A stretch of DNA of 64,000 nucleotides from JBPCNH01 sp051001455 (GCA_051001455.1 JBPCNH010000003.1:1-64000); one strand, 5' to 3'. Positions 52,010-61,048 are shown, numbered from the stretch's first letter. Translations and numbers: made by a program. Notes: a model not told the origin generated them from the letters alone.

Positions 52010-52015
52010 GATAAT
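52010..52015 (+). promoter_or_regulatory. -10 box GATAAT of the phosphotransferase gene
   Basis: GATAAT, then GCGGCC, then the ATG at 52022. Together with the yajQ box it fills the 45-bp divergent gap. Confidence 0.45.
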
Positions 52016-52021
52016 GCGGCC

Positions 52022-53056
52022 ATGACCGATCCGCTTCCTGCGCTCGTCGACGAGGGCGCTCTCGCCGCCTACCTCGACGAGCATCTCCCCGGCTCGGGCG
52101 ACATCGCGATCGAGCGCCACCAGGCCGGGCACTCCAACGAGACCTTCTTCATCACCCGGGGCGACGACCGCTGGGTGCTGCGGCGCCCACCACTGGGAGC
52201 TTTCCTGCCCTCGGCCCACGACGTAGGGCGCGAGTACAAAGTGCTATCCGGGCTGAAAGACTCGGCGGCCCGGGTCCCGCACACCGCCCTCGTATGCGAG
52301 GACGAGGCCGTGATCGGCGCGCCGTTCTACCTGATGGAGCGCGTCGACGGGATCGTGATCCGCGACACTCTGCCGGACGCATTCGATGAGCCGGAGCGCG
52401 GCGCGATCGGGGACGAGTTGGTCGATGCCCTCGTCGAACTGCATTCGATCGATCCGGCCGCGGTGGGGCTGGGCGATTTCGGGAAACCCAGCGGATATCT
52501 CGAGCGGCAGCTCCGTCGCTGGACCGGGCAGATGGAACTGACGCTCCCCTACACACGGCCGTTGCCGGACCTCGAAGCGGCCGGCGCGTGGCTGAAAGAG
52601 AACCTGCCCGCCTCCGGACCATCGACGATCGTGCACGGCGATTACAAGCTCGACAACATGATGCTCGCTACGGAGGCCCCGGCGCGCCTGGTCGCGATCC
52701 TCGACTGGGAGATGTCGACGCTGGGCGACCCGCTGGCCGATCTCGGTTGGATGATCTCGTTCTGGCGCGAAGCAGGCGATCCCGAGGTCGCCGTCTTCAC
52801 CGATACGACGCAGGTGACCGAGGCACCGGGTTTCAGGACGCGCGCCGAGCTGATCGACAGGTACGCCTCGGCAACCGGGCGCGCCGTGGAACACCTTGAC
52901 TGGTATCAGGTGCTGGCGATCTGGAAGCTCGCGATCCTCCTAGAGGGCTCGTACGCGCGGCACCTCGCCGGCATGACCGACGATCCGTTCTTCGCCAAGA
53001 TGAAAGAAGGCGTCCCGGCCCTCGCTCGGCGGGCTCTAGAGGTGGTCCACTCATGA
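52022..53056 (+). CDS. APH-fold phosphotransferase, ACAD10/11 kinase-domain-like (LvaA-like)
   Basis: A 344-residue protein-kinase-like enzyme of the aminoglycoside phosphotransferase fold. Key residues: GHSNETFFI (ATP loop), VLRRPP, catalytic HGDYKLDNMM (about 203-212) and the metal-binding DWEMSTLGDPLADLGW (about 228-243). The sequence around RPPLGAFLPSAHDVGREYKVL and WEMSTLGDP is typical of the kinase domain found in ACAD10/ACAD11 and in bacterial LvaA, which phosphorylate 4-hydroxyacyl-CoA. The HAD gene follows by 40 bp and an ACAD10/11-type dehydrogenase lies just beyond. Confidence 0.9.
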   Translation: MTDPLPALVDEGALAAYLDEHLPGSGDIAIERHQAGHSNETFFITRGDDRWVLRRPPLGAFLPSAHDVGREYKVLSGLKDSAARVPHTALVCEDEAVIGAPFYLMERVDGIVIRDTLPDAFDEPERGAIGDELVDALVELHSIDPAAVGLGDFGKPSGYLERQLRRWTGQMELTLPYTRPLPDLEAAGAWLKENLPASGPSTIVHGDYKLDNMMLATEAPARLVAILDWEMSTLGDPLADLGWMISFWREAGDPEVAVFTDTTQVTEAPGFRTRAELIDRYASATGRAVEHLDWYQVLAIWKLAILLEGSYARHLAGMTDDPFFAKMKEGVPALARRALEVVHS

Positions 53057-53096
53057 CCCCCCATCGAACGGTGCACGGGTTAGTTCCTCTCGCAGA

Positions 53097-53765
53097 ATGG
53101 TTCCTGCAAACATCATGGAAGAGGAACTAGTGGGATATCGGGCTCTGGTGGTGGATTACGGCGGCGTGCTCACGACCCCATTGCAGGACGCCATGATCGC
53201 CTTCTCGGCCGACATCGGTATCGAGCTGCAGGATCTCGTGCGGGTCGCGCTCAAGGCCTACGCCGGTCACGAGGACTCGCTGGTGCACGACTTCGAGACC
53301 GGGACCATCTCCGAAGAGGAGTTCAGCGCCGACCTTGCCGCCCGCTTGAAGGAGGAGGCCGGGGTCGAGGTCGAGCCGGAGGGACTCGTCCGGAGGCTCT
53401 TCGCCGGGATGCAACTCGAGGAGGACATGATGACCGCCGTCGTGATGGCTCGGCGCGCCGGGCTGAAGACCGCGCTGCTCAGTAACTCATGGGGCCTCAG
53501 CCTCTACCCGAGAGATCGTTTCCCCGAGATGTTCGACGTGGTCGTCATCTCCGGTGAGATCGGGATGCGCAAACCCGACCCGCAGATCTTCCACGCCACC
53601 ACCGATCAGCTGAGTCTCGAACCGCAAGAGTGCGTGTTCGTCGACGACCATCCCGGCCACCTGCAGGCTGCGGCAGAGGTAGGCATGACCACGGTCCTCC
53701 ACCGCACCCCAACCGACACGATCACCGAGCTCGAGCAACTCCTAAACATCCCGCTACGCCCCTAA
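53097..53765 (+). CDS. HAD-family hydrolase, ACAD10 N-terminal-domain-like
   Basis: A 222-residue HAD protein. The first motif is VVDYGGVLTT (about 18-27): the nucleophile Asp is present but the second Asp of DxD is Gly, as in the soluble-epoxide-hydrolase/ACAD10 HAD group. The second motif is LLSNSWG and the third RKPDPQIFH followed by CVFVDDHPGHLQAA. The activity may therefore be weak or non-phosphatase. The start is uncertain: ATG at 53097, or GTG at 53130 with GAAGAGG upstream, which would give MGYRALVVDYGGV. It lies between the kinase-like gene and the convergent dehydrogenase gene. Confidence 0.87.
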   Translation: MVPANIMEEELVGYRALVVDYGGVLTTPLQDAMIAFSADIGIELQDLVRVALKAYAGHEDSLVHDFETGTISEEEFSADLAARLKEEAGVEVEPEGLVRRLFAGMQLEEDMMTAVVMARRAGLKTALLSNSWGLSLYPRDRFPEMFDVVVISGEIGMRKPDPQIFHATTDQLSLEPQECVFVDDHPGHLQAAAEVGMTTVLHRTPTDTITELEQLLNIPLRP

Positions 53766-53841
53766 CCTCAATCTGTGCCGGATCTGGGTCGCTATACGCC
53801 CCATTAGACACAAGGAACCGATAAGGAAACGGCTTCGGATT

Positions 53842-53888
53842 TTCTGCGCGTCGAAAGGGCCGCTGTACGGCCCTATTCCGGCGCAGAA
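53842..53888. terminator. Bidirectional terminator between HAD and acyl-CoA dehydrogenase genes
   Basis: Nested inverted repeat: TTCTGCGC (53842-53849) pairs with GCGCAGAA (53881-53888), and AGGGCCG with CGGCCCT inside. It lies between two convergent genes. T runs on either side are short. Confidence 0.65.
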
Positions 53889-53898
53889 TCAGGGGGGG

Positions 53899-55101
53899 TT
53901 AGAGGTAGCGGGCCAGCTCGCGGCGGGCGATCGACATCTTGTGAACCTCGTCGGGGCCGTCGACGATATGCAAGGTGCGTGCGTAGGCATACATCGATGC
54001 GAGCGGGAAGTCGTCCGAGACTCCGCCACCCCCGTGCGCCTGAATCGCTCGGTCGAGAACCCATGTACATGTTCGCGCCGCTACAACCTTGATCGCAGCG
54101 ATGTCGATCCGCGCCTCCTTAGCGCCGACCGTATCCATCATCCACGCGGCGCGCAAAACCAATAAGCGCGCCTGCTCGATACGGATACGCGCTTCGGCGA
54201 TCCAATCCTGGATCACACCCTGGCGCGCCAGCTCCTTGCCGAAAGCGACCCGAGTCATCGTGCGCGTGCACATCATCTCGAGAGCTCGCTCCGCGATACC
54301 GATCGCGCGCATACAGTGATGGATGCGCCCCGGGCCCAAACGGCCTTGGGCGATCTTGAACCCGTCCCCCTCCTCGCCGATCAGGTTCGATGCGGGAACG
54401 CGCACATCCTCGAAGGTGATCTCGCAGTGACCGGGCCGGTCCTCGTAACCGAACACCCGAAGGCTCCGCACGACGGTTACTCCGGGAGTATCGAGCGGCA
54501 CCAGGATCATGCTCTGTTGCCGGTACGTGTCGGCCTCGGGATCGGTCTTGCCCATGAAGATGGCGATTTTGCAGCGAGGATCGGCCGCGCCGGTGGACCA
54601 CCACTTGCGCCCGTTGATCACATAGTCGTCTCCGGTCCGGACGATGCTCGACTGGATATTGCGAGCGTCCGAGCTCGCCACGTCGGGCTCGGTCATGCAG
54701 AAGCAAGAGCGGATCTCTCCTTCCAGCAGGGGCGTGAGCCAGCGGTCCTGCTGATCCTTGCTTCCGTACTCGACCAGAACCTCCATGTTGCCGGTGTCCG
54801 GCGCCGAACAGTTGGTCGCCTCCGGCGCGAGCGCGGGGCTTCGCCCCATGATCTCCGCGAGGGGGGCGTATTCGAGATTGGTCAGCCCCGCGCCGTGCTC
54901 TCCGGGAAGGAAGAGGTTCCATAGTTCTCGCCTGCGCGCCTCGGCCTTCAGCTCGTCCATCAGGGCCGGGTAGTGGTGGGGGTCGCCCGCCGCGGCCATC
55001 TCTGACTCGTAACGAGCTTCGTTCGGGTAGATGTGCTCGTCCATGAAGGCGCCGAGACGTTCCTGCAGCTCGAGTGCCTTCGCAGAGTGCTGGAAATCCA
55101 T
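53899..55101 (-). CDS. Acyl-CoA dehydrogenase, ACAD10/11 type
   Basis: A 400-residue flavoenzyme. Blocks: [56 protein letters not shown] (FAD contact), [55 protein letters not shown] and the C-terminal [19 protein letters not shown] (about 378-396). The DGPDEVH ending, in place of the EGT of ordinary acyl-CoA dehydrogenases, is the mark of the ACAD10/ACAD11 branch. In recent work that branch converts 4-phosphohydroxyacyl-CoA to the enoyl form with loss of phosphate. TAGGCT lies 7 bases before the ATG. Confidence 0.92.
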   Translation of the reverse strand: MDFQHSAKALELQERLGAFMDEHIYPNEARYESEMAAAGDPHHYPALMDELKAEARRRELWNLFLPGEHGAGLTNLEYAPLAEIMGRSPALAPEATNCSAPDTGNMEVLVEYGSKDQQDRWLTPLLEGEIRSCFCMTEPDVASSDARNIQSSIVRTGDDYVINGRKWWSTGAADPRCKIAIFMGKTDPEADTYRQQSMILVPLDTPGVTVVRSLRVFGYEDRPGHCEITFEDVRVPASNLIGEEGDGFKIAQGRLGPGRIHHCMRAIGIAERALEMMCTRTMTRVAFGKELARQGVIQDWIAEARIRIEQARLLVLRAAWMMDTVGAKEARIDIAAIKVVAARTCTWVLDRAIQAHGGGGVSDDFPLASMYAYARTLHIVDGPDEVHKMSIARRELARYL

Positions 55102-55108
55102 ACGCACG

Positions 55109-55114
55109 AGCCTA
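55109..55114 (-). promoter_or_regulatory. -10 box TAGGCT of the acyl-CoA dehydrogenase gene
   Basis: TAGGCT on the minus strand ends 7 bases before the ATG at 55101. The cox box is only 5 bases away in the opposite direction. Confidence 0.5.
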
Positions 55115-55119
55115 GCGGT

Positions 55120-55125
55120 TAGCCT
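55120..55125 (+). promoter_or_regulatory. -10 box TAGCCT of the cox operon
   Basis: TAGCCT, then CAATCGAG, then the coxB ATG at 55134 (8-base spacer). Confidence 0.5.
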
Positions 55126-55133
55126 CAATCGAG

Positions 55134-55856
55134 ATGACGCTCCTCCGGCGGTCTCGCCACGCGTATTCTCGCATCGGCGCGCCCATCTTCCTGCTGTCGG
55201 GTGCGTGCGCCCCCCAGGCCGGCAGTTCGGGCGGGCGCGCCGTCAACGACCTCTACGACCTCTTCTTCCTGATCGCGGCGGTCATCTTCGTGATCGTCAC
55301 CGGCCTGATCGCCTGGAGCATCATCCGCTACCGTGAGAAGCCAGGGGATGATGAACTTCCTCGCCAGATCAACGCCAACATCCCGCTCGAGGTCCTCTGG
55401 TTCGCCATCCCGACCGTCATCGTCGTAGTGCTGTTCGTGATGTCGTTCGGGGTCCTCAACGAAGTCAACGAAGAGGCACCCTCGGGCGGGGACGCCGTTG
55501 TGGTGAATGTTGAAGGGTTCCAGTGGGGGTGGAGATTCTCATACGAGAACGGCCCGGCTATCGAGAGCCTGCCGGGTTCGCCGGCAGAGATCGTGGTCCC
55601 AGTTGATCGACCGGTGACCTTCTTCCTGGATTCACCCGACGTGATCCATTCCTTCTACATCCCTCGCTTCCTATTGAAGCGTGATGTGGTTCCCGGACAG
55701 ACGAACCGGCTCGACGTCACGATCGACGATGCCGGCAGCTACGGAGGGGTATGCGCCGAGTTCTGCGGGCTTCTGCACCATCAGATGGACTTCACGTTGA
55801 CGGCGGTCGACGCGCCGGAGTTCGAGCAGTGGCTGAACGACCAGGAGAACGAATGA
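55134..55856 (+). CDS. ctaC: Cytochrome c oxidase subunit II
   Basis: A 240-residue subunit that holds the Cu-A centre receiving electrons from cytochrome c. The signal-like segment ([17 protein letters not shown], possibly lipidated) is followed by two membrane helices (about 38-62 and 84-108). The periplasmic cupredoxin domain has [10 protein letters not shown], the aromatic entry region, [23 protein letters not shown], and the Cu-A motif [12 protein letters not shown] (about 205-216). Its stop overlaps the ATG of subunit I (ATGA). No extra cytochrome c domain is fused. Confidence 0.95.
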   Translation: MTLLRRSRHAYSRIGAPIFLLSGACAPQAGSSGGRAVNDLYDLFFLIAAVIFVIVTGLIAWSIIRYREKPGDDELPRQINANIPLEVLWFAIPTVIVVVLFVMSFGVLNEVNEEAPSGGDAVVVNVEGFQWGWRFSYENGPAIESLPGSPAEIVVPVDRPVTFFLDSPDVIHSFYIPRFLLKRDVVPGQTNRLDVTIDDAGSYGGVCAEFCGLLHHQMDFTLTAVDAPEFEQWLNDQENE

Positions 55857-57502
55857 TGGGCAGCGCGCAGCGCGATCCTCCGGTAAGGCGCGATACAGGT
55901 TTGCTGTCGTGGCTAACGACGGTCGATCACAAACGGATCGGGATCCTCTATATCGGCGTCGCGCTCGTCTTCTTCCTCGGCTCGGGCCTATTGGCGCTCG
56001 TGATGCGCCTCGAGCTCGCTCAACCGGGTTTGCAGGTCGTCACGCGGCAGCTCTACAACGAGCTCTTCACGATGCACGGAACCGGGATGATGTTCTTCTT
56101 CGGCACCGGGATGGCGGTTGGGCTCGGTAACTACTTCGTGCCGTTGCACATCGGCGCGCCGGACATGGCGTATCCGAGGCTCAATGCCTTCTCTTTCTGG
56201 ATGTTCCTCTCCGGAGCGCTCGTCACCTTCTCGGGCTTCCTGACGGCCGGAGGCGCGGCCGCTTTCGGGTGGACTGCGTACCCGCCGCTCTCAGACAACA
56301 TCTTCTCGCCGAGCGTCGGAGCGGACCTCTGGATCCTCGGTGTCGCGCTGGCGGGCGTGTCCTCGACGTTTGGCGCGCTGAACCTCTTAGCGACGATCTT
56401 CGGCATGCGTGCCCCCGGGATGACGATGTTCCGCATCCCGATCTTCGTGTGGAACATCCTCGTGACCGGGGCGCTGATCTTGTTCACGTTCCCGGTCCTG
56501 ACGGTTGCGCTCTTGGGCCTCTACATCGACCGGAACTTCGGCGGCAGCTTCTTCGACGCGGGCTCGGGCGGTGGACCGATCCTCTACCAGCACCTCTTCT
56601 GGTTCTTCGGCCACCCGGAGGTCTACATCTTGATCTTGCCGTTCTTCGGTGTGATCACCGAGATCATCCCCGTCTTCTCGCGCAAGCCTCTGTTCGGCTA
56701 CAAGGGTTTCGTGTTCGCGACGTTGCTGATCGGTGCGTACAGCTTCTCGGTATGGGCGCATCACATGTTCACCACAGGCGCCGTGAACAACCCATTCTTC
56801 AGTGCAACGTCGATGTTGATCGCCGTACCAACGGGGGTGAAGTTCTTCAACTGGATAGGAACGATGTGGCGGGGCAGGCTGCGGTTCCCGACGCCGATGT
56901 TGTTCGCGCTCGGATTCCTGTTTATGTTCCTGATCGGTGGCATCACCGGAGTTTTCCTAGCGTCGCCGCCGATCGATTACGCGGTTCACGACACTTACTA
57001 CGTCGTCGCACACATGCACTACGTGTTGTTCGGAGGGACCGTGTTCGCGATGTTCGCCGGTTTCTATTACTGGATACCCAAGATGAGCGGACGGATGATG
57101 AGCGAATCACTCGGCAAGTGGCACTTCGCGCTGATGTTCATCGGGATGAACATCACTTTCTTCCCGATGCATCAGCTGGGCGTCGAGGGGATGGTCCGGC
57201 GGATCCCCGATTACGCAGATCGTTACGGCGATCTCAACCTGGTGAGCTCGCTGGGTTCGGTGCTGATCGCCCTGTCGATCCTCCTGTTCCTGGCGAACCT
57301 CGTACGCACGCTTCGCTCCGGCGCGCCGGCAGGCAACGATCCGTGGAAAGCCAACACGCTCGAGTGGCATACGACCTCTCCGCCACCACCCCACAACTTC
57401 CACGACCTCCCGCCGATACGCTCGGAGCGTCCCGTCTTCGATGTCCGCCACCCCGGTGCGCGTGAGAGCTCCGAGCAAGCCGTCGAAGAGCAAGATCGAT
57501 GA
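55853..57502 (+). CDS. ctaD: Cytochrome c oxidase subunit I
   Basis: A 549-residue heme-copper oxidase core with twelve membrane helices. Visible ligands: low-spin heme His in MHGTGMMFFFGTG, Cu-B His with cross-linked Tyr in WFFGHPEVYILILPFFG, the His pair in WAHHMFTTG, and the heme a and a3 His in VVAHMHYVLFGG. The sequence belongs to the A-type aa3 oxidases. The start at 55853 overlaps the subunit II stop. The C-terminus (about 500-549) is a charged cytoplasmic extension. Confidence 0.96.
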   Translation: MMGSAQRDPPVRRDTGLLSWLTTVDHKRIGILYIGVALVFFLGSGLLALVMRLELAQPGLQVVTRQLYNELFTMHGTGMMFFFGTGMAVGLGNYFVPLHIGAPDMAYPRLNAFSFWMFLSGALVTFSGFLTAGGAAAFGWTAYPPLSDNIFSPSVGADLWILGVALAGVSSTFGALNLLATIFGMRAPGMTMFRIPIFVWNILVTGALILFTFPVLTVALLGLYIDRNFGGSFFDAGSGGGPILYQHLFWFFGHPEVYILILPFFGVITEIIPVFSRKPLFGYKGFVFATLLIGAYSFSVWAHHMFTTGAVNNPFFSATSMLIAVPTGVKFFNWIGTMWRGRLRFPTPMLFALGFLFMFLIGGITGVFLASPPIDYAVHDTYYVVAHMHYVLFGGTVFAMFAGFYYWIPKMSGRMMSESLGKWHFALMFIGMNITFFPMHQLGVEGMVRRIPDYADRYGDLNLVSSLGSVLIALSILLFLANLVRTLRSGAPAGNDPWKANTLEWHTTSPPPPHNFHDLPPIRSERPVFDVRHPGARESSEQAVEEQDR

Positions 57503-57560
57503 AACCGCCACCCACCTCCTCGATCGCGTGGGGTGCCCGGCGCGCCGGGAGACGGGGCGC

Positions 57561-57983
57561 ATGAGCGAGGAGCAACGGTTCTTCCTGCGCACCACCGGTT
57601 CCACCGCGCTGATCGCGGCCGTGTAATTGTTCGTGGCGTACGAAGCCGCCGGAACCGTGCTGCTGGGCGGCGTGTTCATCTCGGCGGTCACGTTCCTGCT
57701 GGCGGTGCGTTTGAACGCTCCCGATGCGACCGGGAAGGGCCACGAGGAAAGCCTTACGAACCGCCTCCTCGCCACGGTGAGCTTCCGCGAGGCCGTCGGG
57801 CGCGCCGAGCAACCACTGGAGCTCGAGGATGACGTCTTCCCCACCGGCAGCATCTGGCCTCTCGGATTGACCCTCGGGATCACTCTGGTGGCGCTGGGAC
57901 TCCAGTTCGGAGCGTGGCTGTGGGCCCCGGGCTTGGCCCTCTCTGCCGCCTCGTCCACAGCCTGGCTAACCCAACTCCGCTAA
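57561..57983 (+). pseudogene. Putative cox small subunit gene with in-frame stop (TAA at about 57624)
   Basis: Two adjacent same-frame pieces. The first (57561-57626) reads MSEEQRFFLRTTGSTALIAAV and a TAA. The second (57627-57983) continues LFVAYEAAGTVLLGGVFISAVTFLLAVRL, a hydrophilic stretch LNAPDATGKGHEESLTNRLLATVSFREAVGRAEQPLE and a second helix. The two halves of the first helix are split exactly at the stop, and a single base change (TAA to TAC or TAT) would restore it. The location after ctaD suggests a small cox subunit (IV-like). It could be a real nonsense mutation, a sequencing error, or translation from the TTG after the stop. Confidence 0.6.
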
Positions 57984-57986
57984 CGC

Positions 57987-58035
57987 GTTTTGATCGATAG
58001 AGACCACGAATAACGTGGTCAGAAGCGATCAAAAC
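57987..58035. terminator. Bidirectional terminator between the cox and qcr operons
   Basis: GTTTTGATCG (57987-57996) pairs with CGATCAAAAC (58026-58035), and GACCACG pairs with CGTGGTC inside. The run of four T or A at each end serves both strands. Confidence 0.78.
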
Positions 58036-58045
58036 CGCTGGGTGG

Positions 58046-59389
58046 TTAGTTGAAGCCGCCGGAGCTGTTGCGGGTGAGCCGCACGCCGTCGTCGCGCCCG
58101 AACCTGCCTCTGCCTCCTCGCTTCAGGTCGGCCGCCACGCGATAGGCGATCCATCCCCCGACGAACGGCCCGACCAGAACCGCGATCCGAAGGACGTTGG
58201 TGACCGTGTTGACGGGCAACCGGAAGGTGAGTGCCAGCACATCGTTGGCCGCGGCGAGAGTGAGGATCCCGAAGAACAACAACCCACCCACGCCGATCGC
58301 GAGCCGCAACGGGTTGTCACGCGGGTACTCGAGCAGTTGATGCTCCGCATCGTCCTTCAGCACACGCGCTTCTATGAACGGCCACATAGCCATGATGCCG
58401 AACGCGATGCCCGGCATGACTACGCCCGGGATGAACGGAGAGGGAAGCGTCACCGACCCGATGGTCACGTCGAACGGCGGGAACAGCCGCAACGCGCCTT
58501 CGAGCCATCCGATGTACCAGTCGGGTTGCGCCGGTCCGCTCACCATGGTGGGGTCGAAAGGTCCGTAAGCCCACACCGGGTTGATCTGGATCAGGCCACC
58601 CATCAGCGATAGCACGGCGGCGGTGAGGAAGAGGAGTCCCAAGGACTTGAACGCCTGCTGCGGCCAGAAGGGCTTTCCTACGACGTTTCGCTCCGTTCGT
58701 CCTTCGCCGGGGAACTGAGCGTGCTTCTGACGGATCAGGATCACCAGATGAACCGTGATGAGCCCGATGATCACCGCGGGCAACAGCATGACGTGCAGGA
58801 CGAAGAGCCTCGAGATGATGCCTTCGGCAGGGAACTCTCCTCCGAACAGGAGGAACGCGAGGTACGGGCCGACGAAGGGCACCGACATCAACACCGAGTA
58901 CACGATGCGCAGCCCCGTCCCCGAGAGCAGGTCGTCGGGGAGCGAATAACCGGTGAAGCCCATCGCCATCGCCAGCAGCAGCAGACCGATGCCCACCAGC
59001 CAGTTCACGTCGCGCGGCTTGCGGAACGCCGCGGTGAAAAAGATGCGCACCATGTGCACGACGACCGATGCCACGAACACGAGCGCGGCCCAGTGATGGA
59101 TCTGACGCATGACGAGCCCGGCGCGCACCTCGAACGACAACCGCAATACGGACTCATAGGCGGCGGAGACCTCCCGGCCCTGCATCGGTTCGTACGGCCC
59201 CTCGTAGATGACCGGAGCGGCATCGGGACGGTAGAAGAGCGTGAGGAAAATCCCCGTCATCAGAAGGATCACGAACGAGAAGAGCGCGACCTCCCCGAGC
59301 AGGAACGACCAGTGGTCGGGAAAGACCTTCTTCAACGCGGTGCGCGTGAACCTCGCTACCCCCAAGCGCGCATCGAGCCACCGGATCAC
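58046..59389 (-). CDS. qcrB: Ubiquinol/menaquinol-cytochrome c reductase cytochrome b subunit
   Basis: A 447-residue membrane protein of the long actinobacterial form: the N-terminal cytochrome b domain with heme His residues (RQIHHWAALVFVASVVVHMVRIFF and LHVMLLPAVIIGLITVHLVILI) and GYSLPDDLLSGTGLRI, joined to the C-terminal domain QPDWYIGWLEGALRLFPPF (quinone site, with WYIGW in place of PEF-type). The start is a GTG at 59389 with GGGAGGGGGG upstream; a longer frame runs into qcrA and is not real. Cys and Ser tails follow. The palindromic repeat lies between qcrA and this gene. Confidence 0.95.
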   Translation of the reverse strand: MIRWLDARLGVARFTRTALKKVFPDHWSFLLGEVALFSFVILLMTGIFLTLFYRPDAAPVIYEGPYEPMQGREVSAAYESVLRLSFEVRAGLVMRQIHHWAALVFVASVVVHMVRIFFTAAFRKPRDVNWLVGIGLLLLAMAMGFTGYSLPDDLLSGTGLRIVYSVLMSVPFVGPYLAFLLFGGEFPAEGIISRLFVLHVMLLPAVIIGLITVHLVILIRQKHAQFPGEGRTERNVVGKPFWPQQAFKSLGLLFLTAAVLSLMGGLIQINPVWAYGPFDPTMVSGPAQPDWYIGWLEGALRLFPPFDVTIGSVTLPSPFIPGVVMPGIAFGIMAMWPFIEARVLKDDAEHQLLEYPRDNPLRLAIGVGGLLFFGILTLAAANDVLALTFRLPVNTVTNVLRIAVLVGPFVGGWIAYRVAADLKRGGRGRFGRDDGVRLTRNSSGGFN

Positions 59390-59410
59390 GACAGACCCCC
59401 CTCCCCACCC

Positions 59411-59462
59411 GAAATCTTCAAATCCGGCAACCGCATAGGTGGAGAGGAATGAAGATTTGGGG
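59411..59462. repeat. Palindromic repeat, copy B, inside the qcr operon
   Basis: Fifty-two bases that align without gaps to 1617-1668: both contain AAATCTTCAAATCC, an ACCG-n4-GGTGGA centre and TGAAGATTTGGGG at the same distances. The arms pair less perfectly here than in copy A. It lies in the gap between qcrA and qcrB, just upstream of the qcrB ribosome binding site. Confidence 0.7.
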
Positions 59463-59465
59463 GGG

Positions 59466-60299
59466 TCATGTGGGGCGGTCCCTGTCGATGTTCCAGAAGC
59501 CCGGCCCCACCGGCTCGGGGAAGTCTGCCTGCGCGACCAGATAGCCATCGGAGTCGATCGCCAGCGGCAGTTGCGGCAAGGCTCGATCGGCAGGCCCGAA
59601 GGTCGGCACCGCTCCGCGCAGGACGTCGAAGGTCGACTGGTGGCACGGGCACAGGAGCTCATGATCCTCAGCCCGGTAGAGACCCACCGGGCAGCCGGCG
59701 TGGGTACAGATCTTGGAGTAGCCGATGCAGTTCGCGGGAGCCCAGTCCTCTCGGCCCGGAAGCGCCTCGGGGTCGGCGTCGAGGCGGATCAGCAACGTCT
59801 GAGCGTCGGCCGAGCCCACGTGGCCCTCCGGGAAAACGGTGGTCACGCTCTGCGGGACCAGGTCGCCGGGACGGATCGGTTTCCCGGCGGCATCTACGAG
59901 CCGGGCTCCGGGGGTCCAGGAGGTCTCGAACAAGGTGTCACCCGGTGTGGGGCCGAGCGAGAGCGCCGGGATCGCCAGGGCCCCTCCCAGCGCCCCTCCC
60001 GCTCCCGCCAGCAACCGCACCAGCGCCTTGCGGCGGGTCACCTCCCCGGCCGCGGCGGCATCCTCGGCCGCCTCGACCATCTCGTCGTCACCGAGGCTGG
60101 GGCGCTCCTCGGTTATCTCCTCGCCGGTCATGAGGAGAACGGCCCACACGCTGATCCCGACGCCGAGCCCGCCGAGCGCCACCCCGAGCAGGAGGCCCTC
60201 GAGCTGCACCTGGCCTCCGGTCAGGTAAACGACCACGAGGGCCACCGACGCCACCATCGAGAAGCCGAAAGCGACCGAGACCACCCTCTCCGTCCTCAC
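59466..60299 (-). CDS. qcrA: Rieske iron-sulfur subunit of the bc1 complex
   Basis: A 277-residue membrane protein. Two helices at about 8-30 and 35-58, a third near 92-110, then the Rieske domain with CTHAGCPVG (about 197-205) and CPCHQSTFDVLRG (about 217), carrying the two Cys and two His of the 2Fe-2S centre, with a possible disulfide pair. The three N-terminal helices are typical of actinobacterial QcrA. The GTG overlaps the end of qcrC by 4 bp. The C-terminus (GFWNIDRDRPT) is followed by the repeat copy B. Confidence 0.94.
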   Translation of the reverse strand: MRTERVVSVAFGFSMVASVALVVVYLTGGQVQLEGLLLGVALGGLGVGISVWAVLLMTGEEITEERPSLGDDEMVEAAEDAAAAGEVTRRKALVRLLAGAGGALGGALAIPALSLGPTPGDTLFETSWTPGARLVDAAGKPIRPGDLVPQSVTTVFPEGHVGSADAQTLLIRLDADPEALPGREDWAPANCIGYSKICTHAGCPVGLYRAEDHELLCPCHQSTFDVLRGAVPTFGPADRALPQLPLAIDSDGYLVAQADFPEPVGPGFWNIDRDRPT

Positions 60300-61048
60300 G
60301 GTCGACCTCCCCGCAGACGTTTACGTCCGAGGACGAAACAGATGAGCGTCAGCGCGGCCGTGCCGATCAACCACGCCGCGAATCCCTCGGGCACGGGTCC
60401 CACTCCGCCGAGACTCGCTCCGCCGGGGGGCGACTGACGCTGCAAGAAGGTGATGTAGGCCACGAGGTCGTTGCGCTCGGCATCGTCGAAGCCGAACTTG
60501 GGCATCTGTCCCGGCCCCGTGATCACCGCTTCTGCGACGTCGAGAGGCTCCGATCGGTACAGACCCGGCGCCAGAGCCCGCGACCCGGCCGCGCCCCCGT
60601 TACCCGTAGAGCCGTGACAAGGCGCGCAGTTGCTCTGGAAAACGAACTGACCGACCGCGAGGTCGGCGCCCTCTAGATCGACGTCGGGGATGTCCGGGCC
60701 GTTGCCTAGCGAATCTACGAACGCAACCAACGCCTCGATCTGGCCGGGGGTAAACAGCGGCTCATTGCGCGCTGCTTGGGCGTCCGGATCGGCAAGCGGC
60801 ATCCGGCCGGTCCTCAACTGGAAATCGGCCGCGGCAGCGCCTGCGTCTTCGAGCGAAGGCCCGAACTCGCCTCCCGAGCCGTCGGGCCCATGGCACGACG
60901 CGCACGAGGTTTCGAACAGCGTCCGCCCCTCCTCCACCAGGTCCTGCTGCGCGAGAGCAGAGCGTTCCTCCGCGGAGGGACCGGCCAGAGAGATCCCGGC
61001 GACGAGACCTGCGATGAGGAGCGCGCGGCTGAGCAGGGGCATGCGCAC
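60296..61048 (-). CDS. qcrC: Diheme cytochrome c subunit of the bc1 complex
   Basis: A 250-residue exported protein with a signal peptide (about 1-24), two heme c sites, CASCHG (49-54) and CAPCHG (about 140-145), and Met ligands in GRMPLADP and GQMPKFGF. One C-terminal membrane helix (GFAAWLIGTAALTLICFVL) and a basic end GRKRLRGGRP anchor it. This is the QcrC form that passes electrons directly to the oxidase in actinobacterial bc1-aa3 supercomplexes. The start may be GTG at 61048 or ATG at 61042. The usual ctaE (subunit III) gene is not found upstream. Confidence 0.94.
   Translation of the reverse strand: MRMPLLSRALLIAGLVAGISLAGPSAEERSALAQQDLVEEGRTLFETSCASCHGPDGSGGEFGPSLEDAGAAAADFQLRTGRMPLADPDAQAARNEPLFTPGQIEALVAFVDSLGNGPDIPDVDLEGADLAVGQFVFQSNCAPCHGSTGNGGAAGSRALAPGLYRSEPLDVAEAVITGPGQMPKFGFDDAERNDLVAYITFLQRQSPPGGASLGGVGPVPEGFAAWLIGTAALTLICFVLGRKRLRGGRP

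Noticed and set aside
57499..57564. Short frame MKPPPTSSIAW... overlapping the ctaD stop as the true start of the small cox subunit
   Set aside because: It ends after 21 codons at a stop that overlaps the ATG at 57561 and is in a different frame from the membrane protein that follows.
58721..59452. Plus-strand open frame opposite qcrB
   Set aside because: Rich in His, Arg, Gln and Asp as expected for an antisense shadow of a membrane protein; no start signal.
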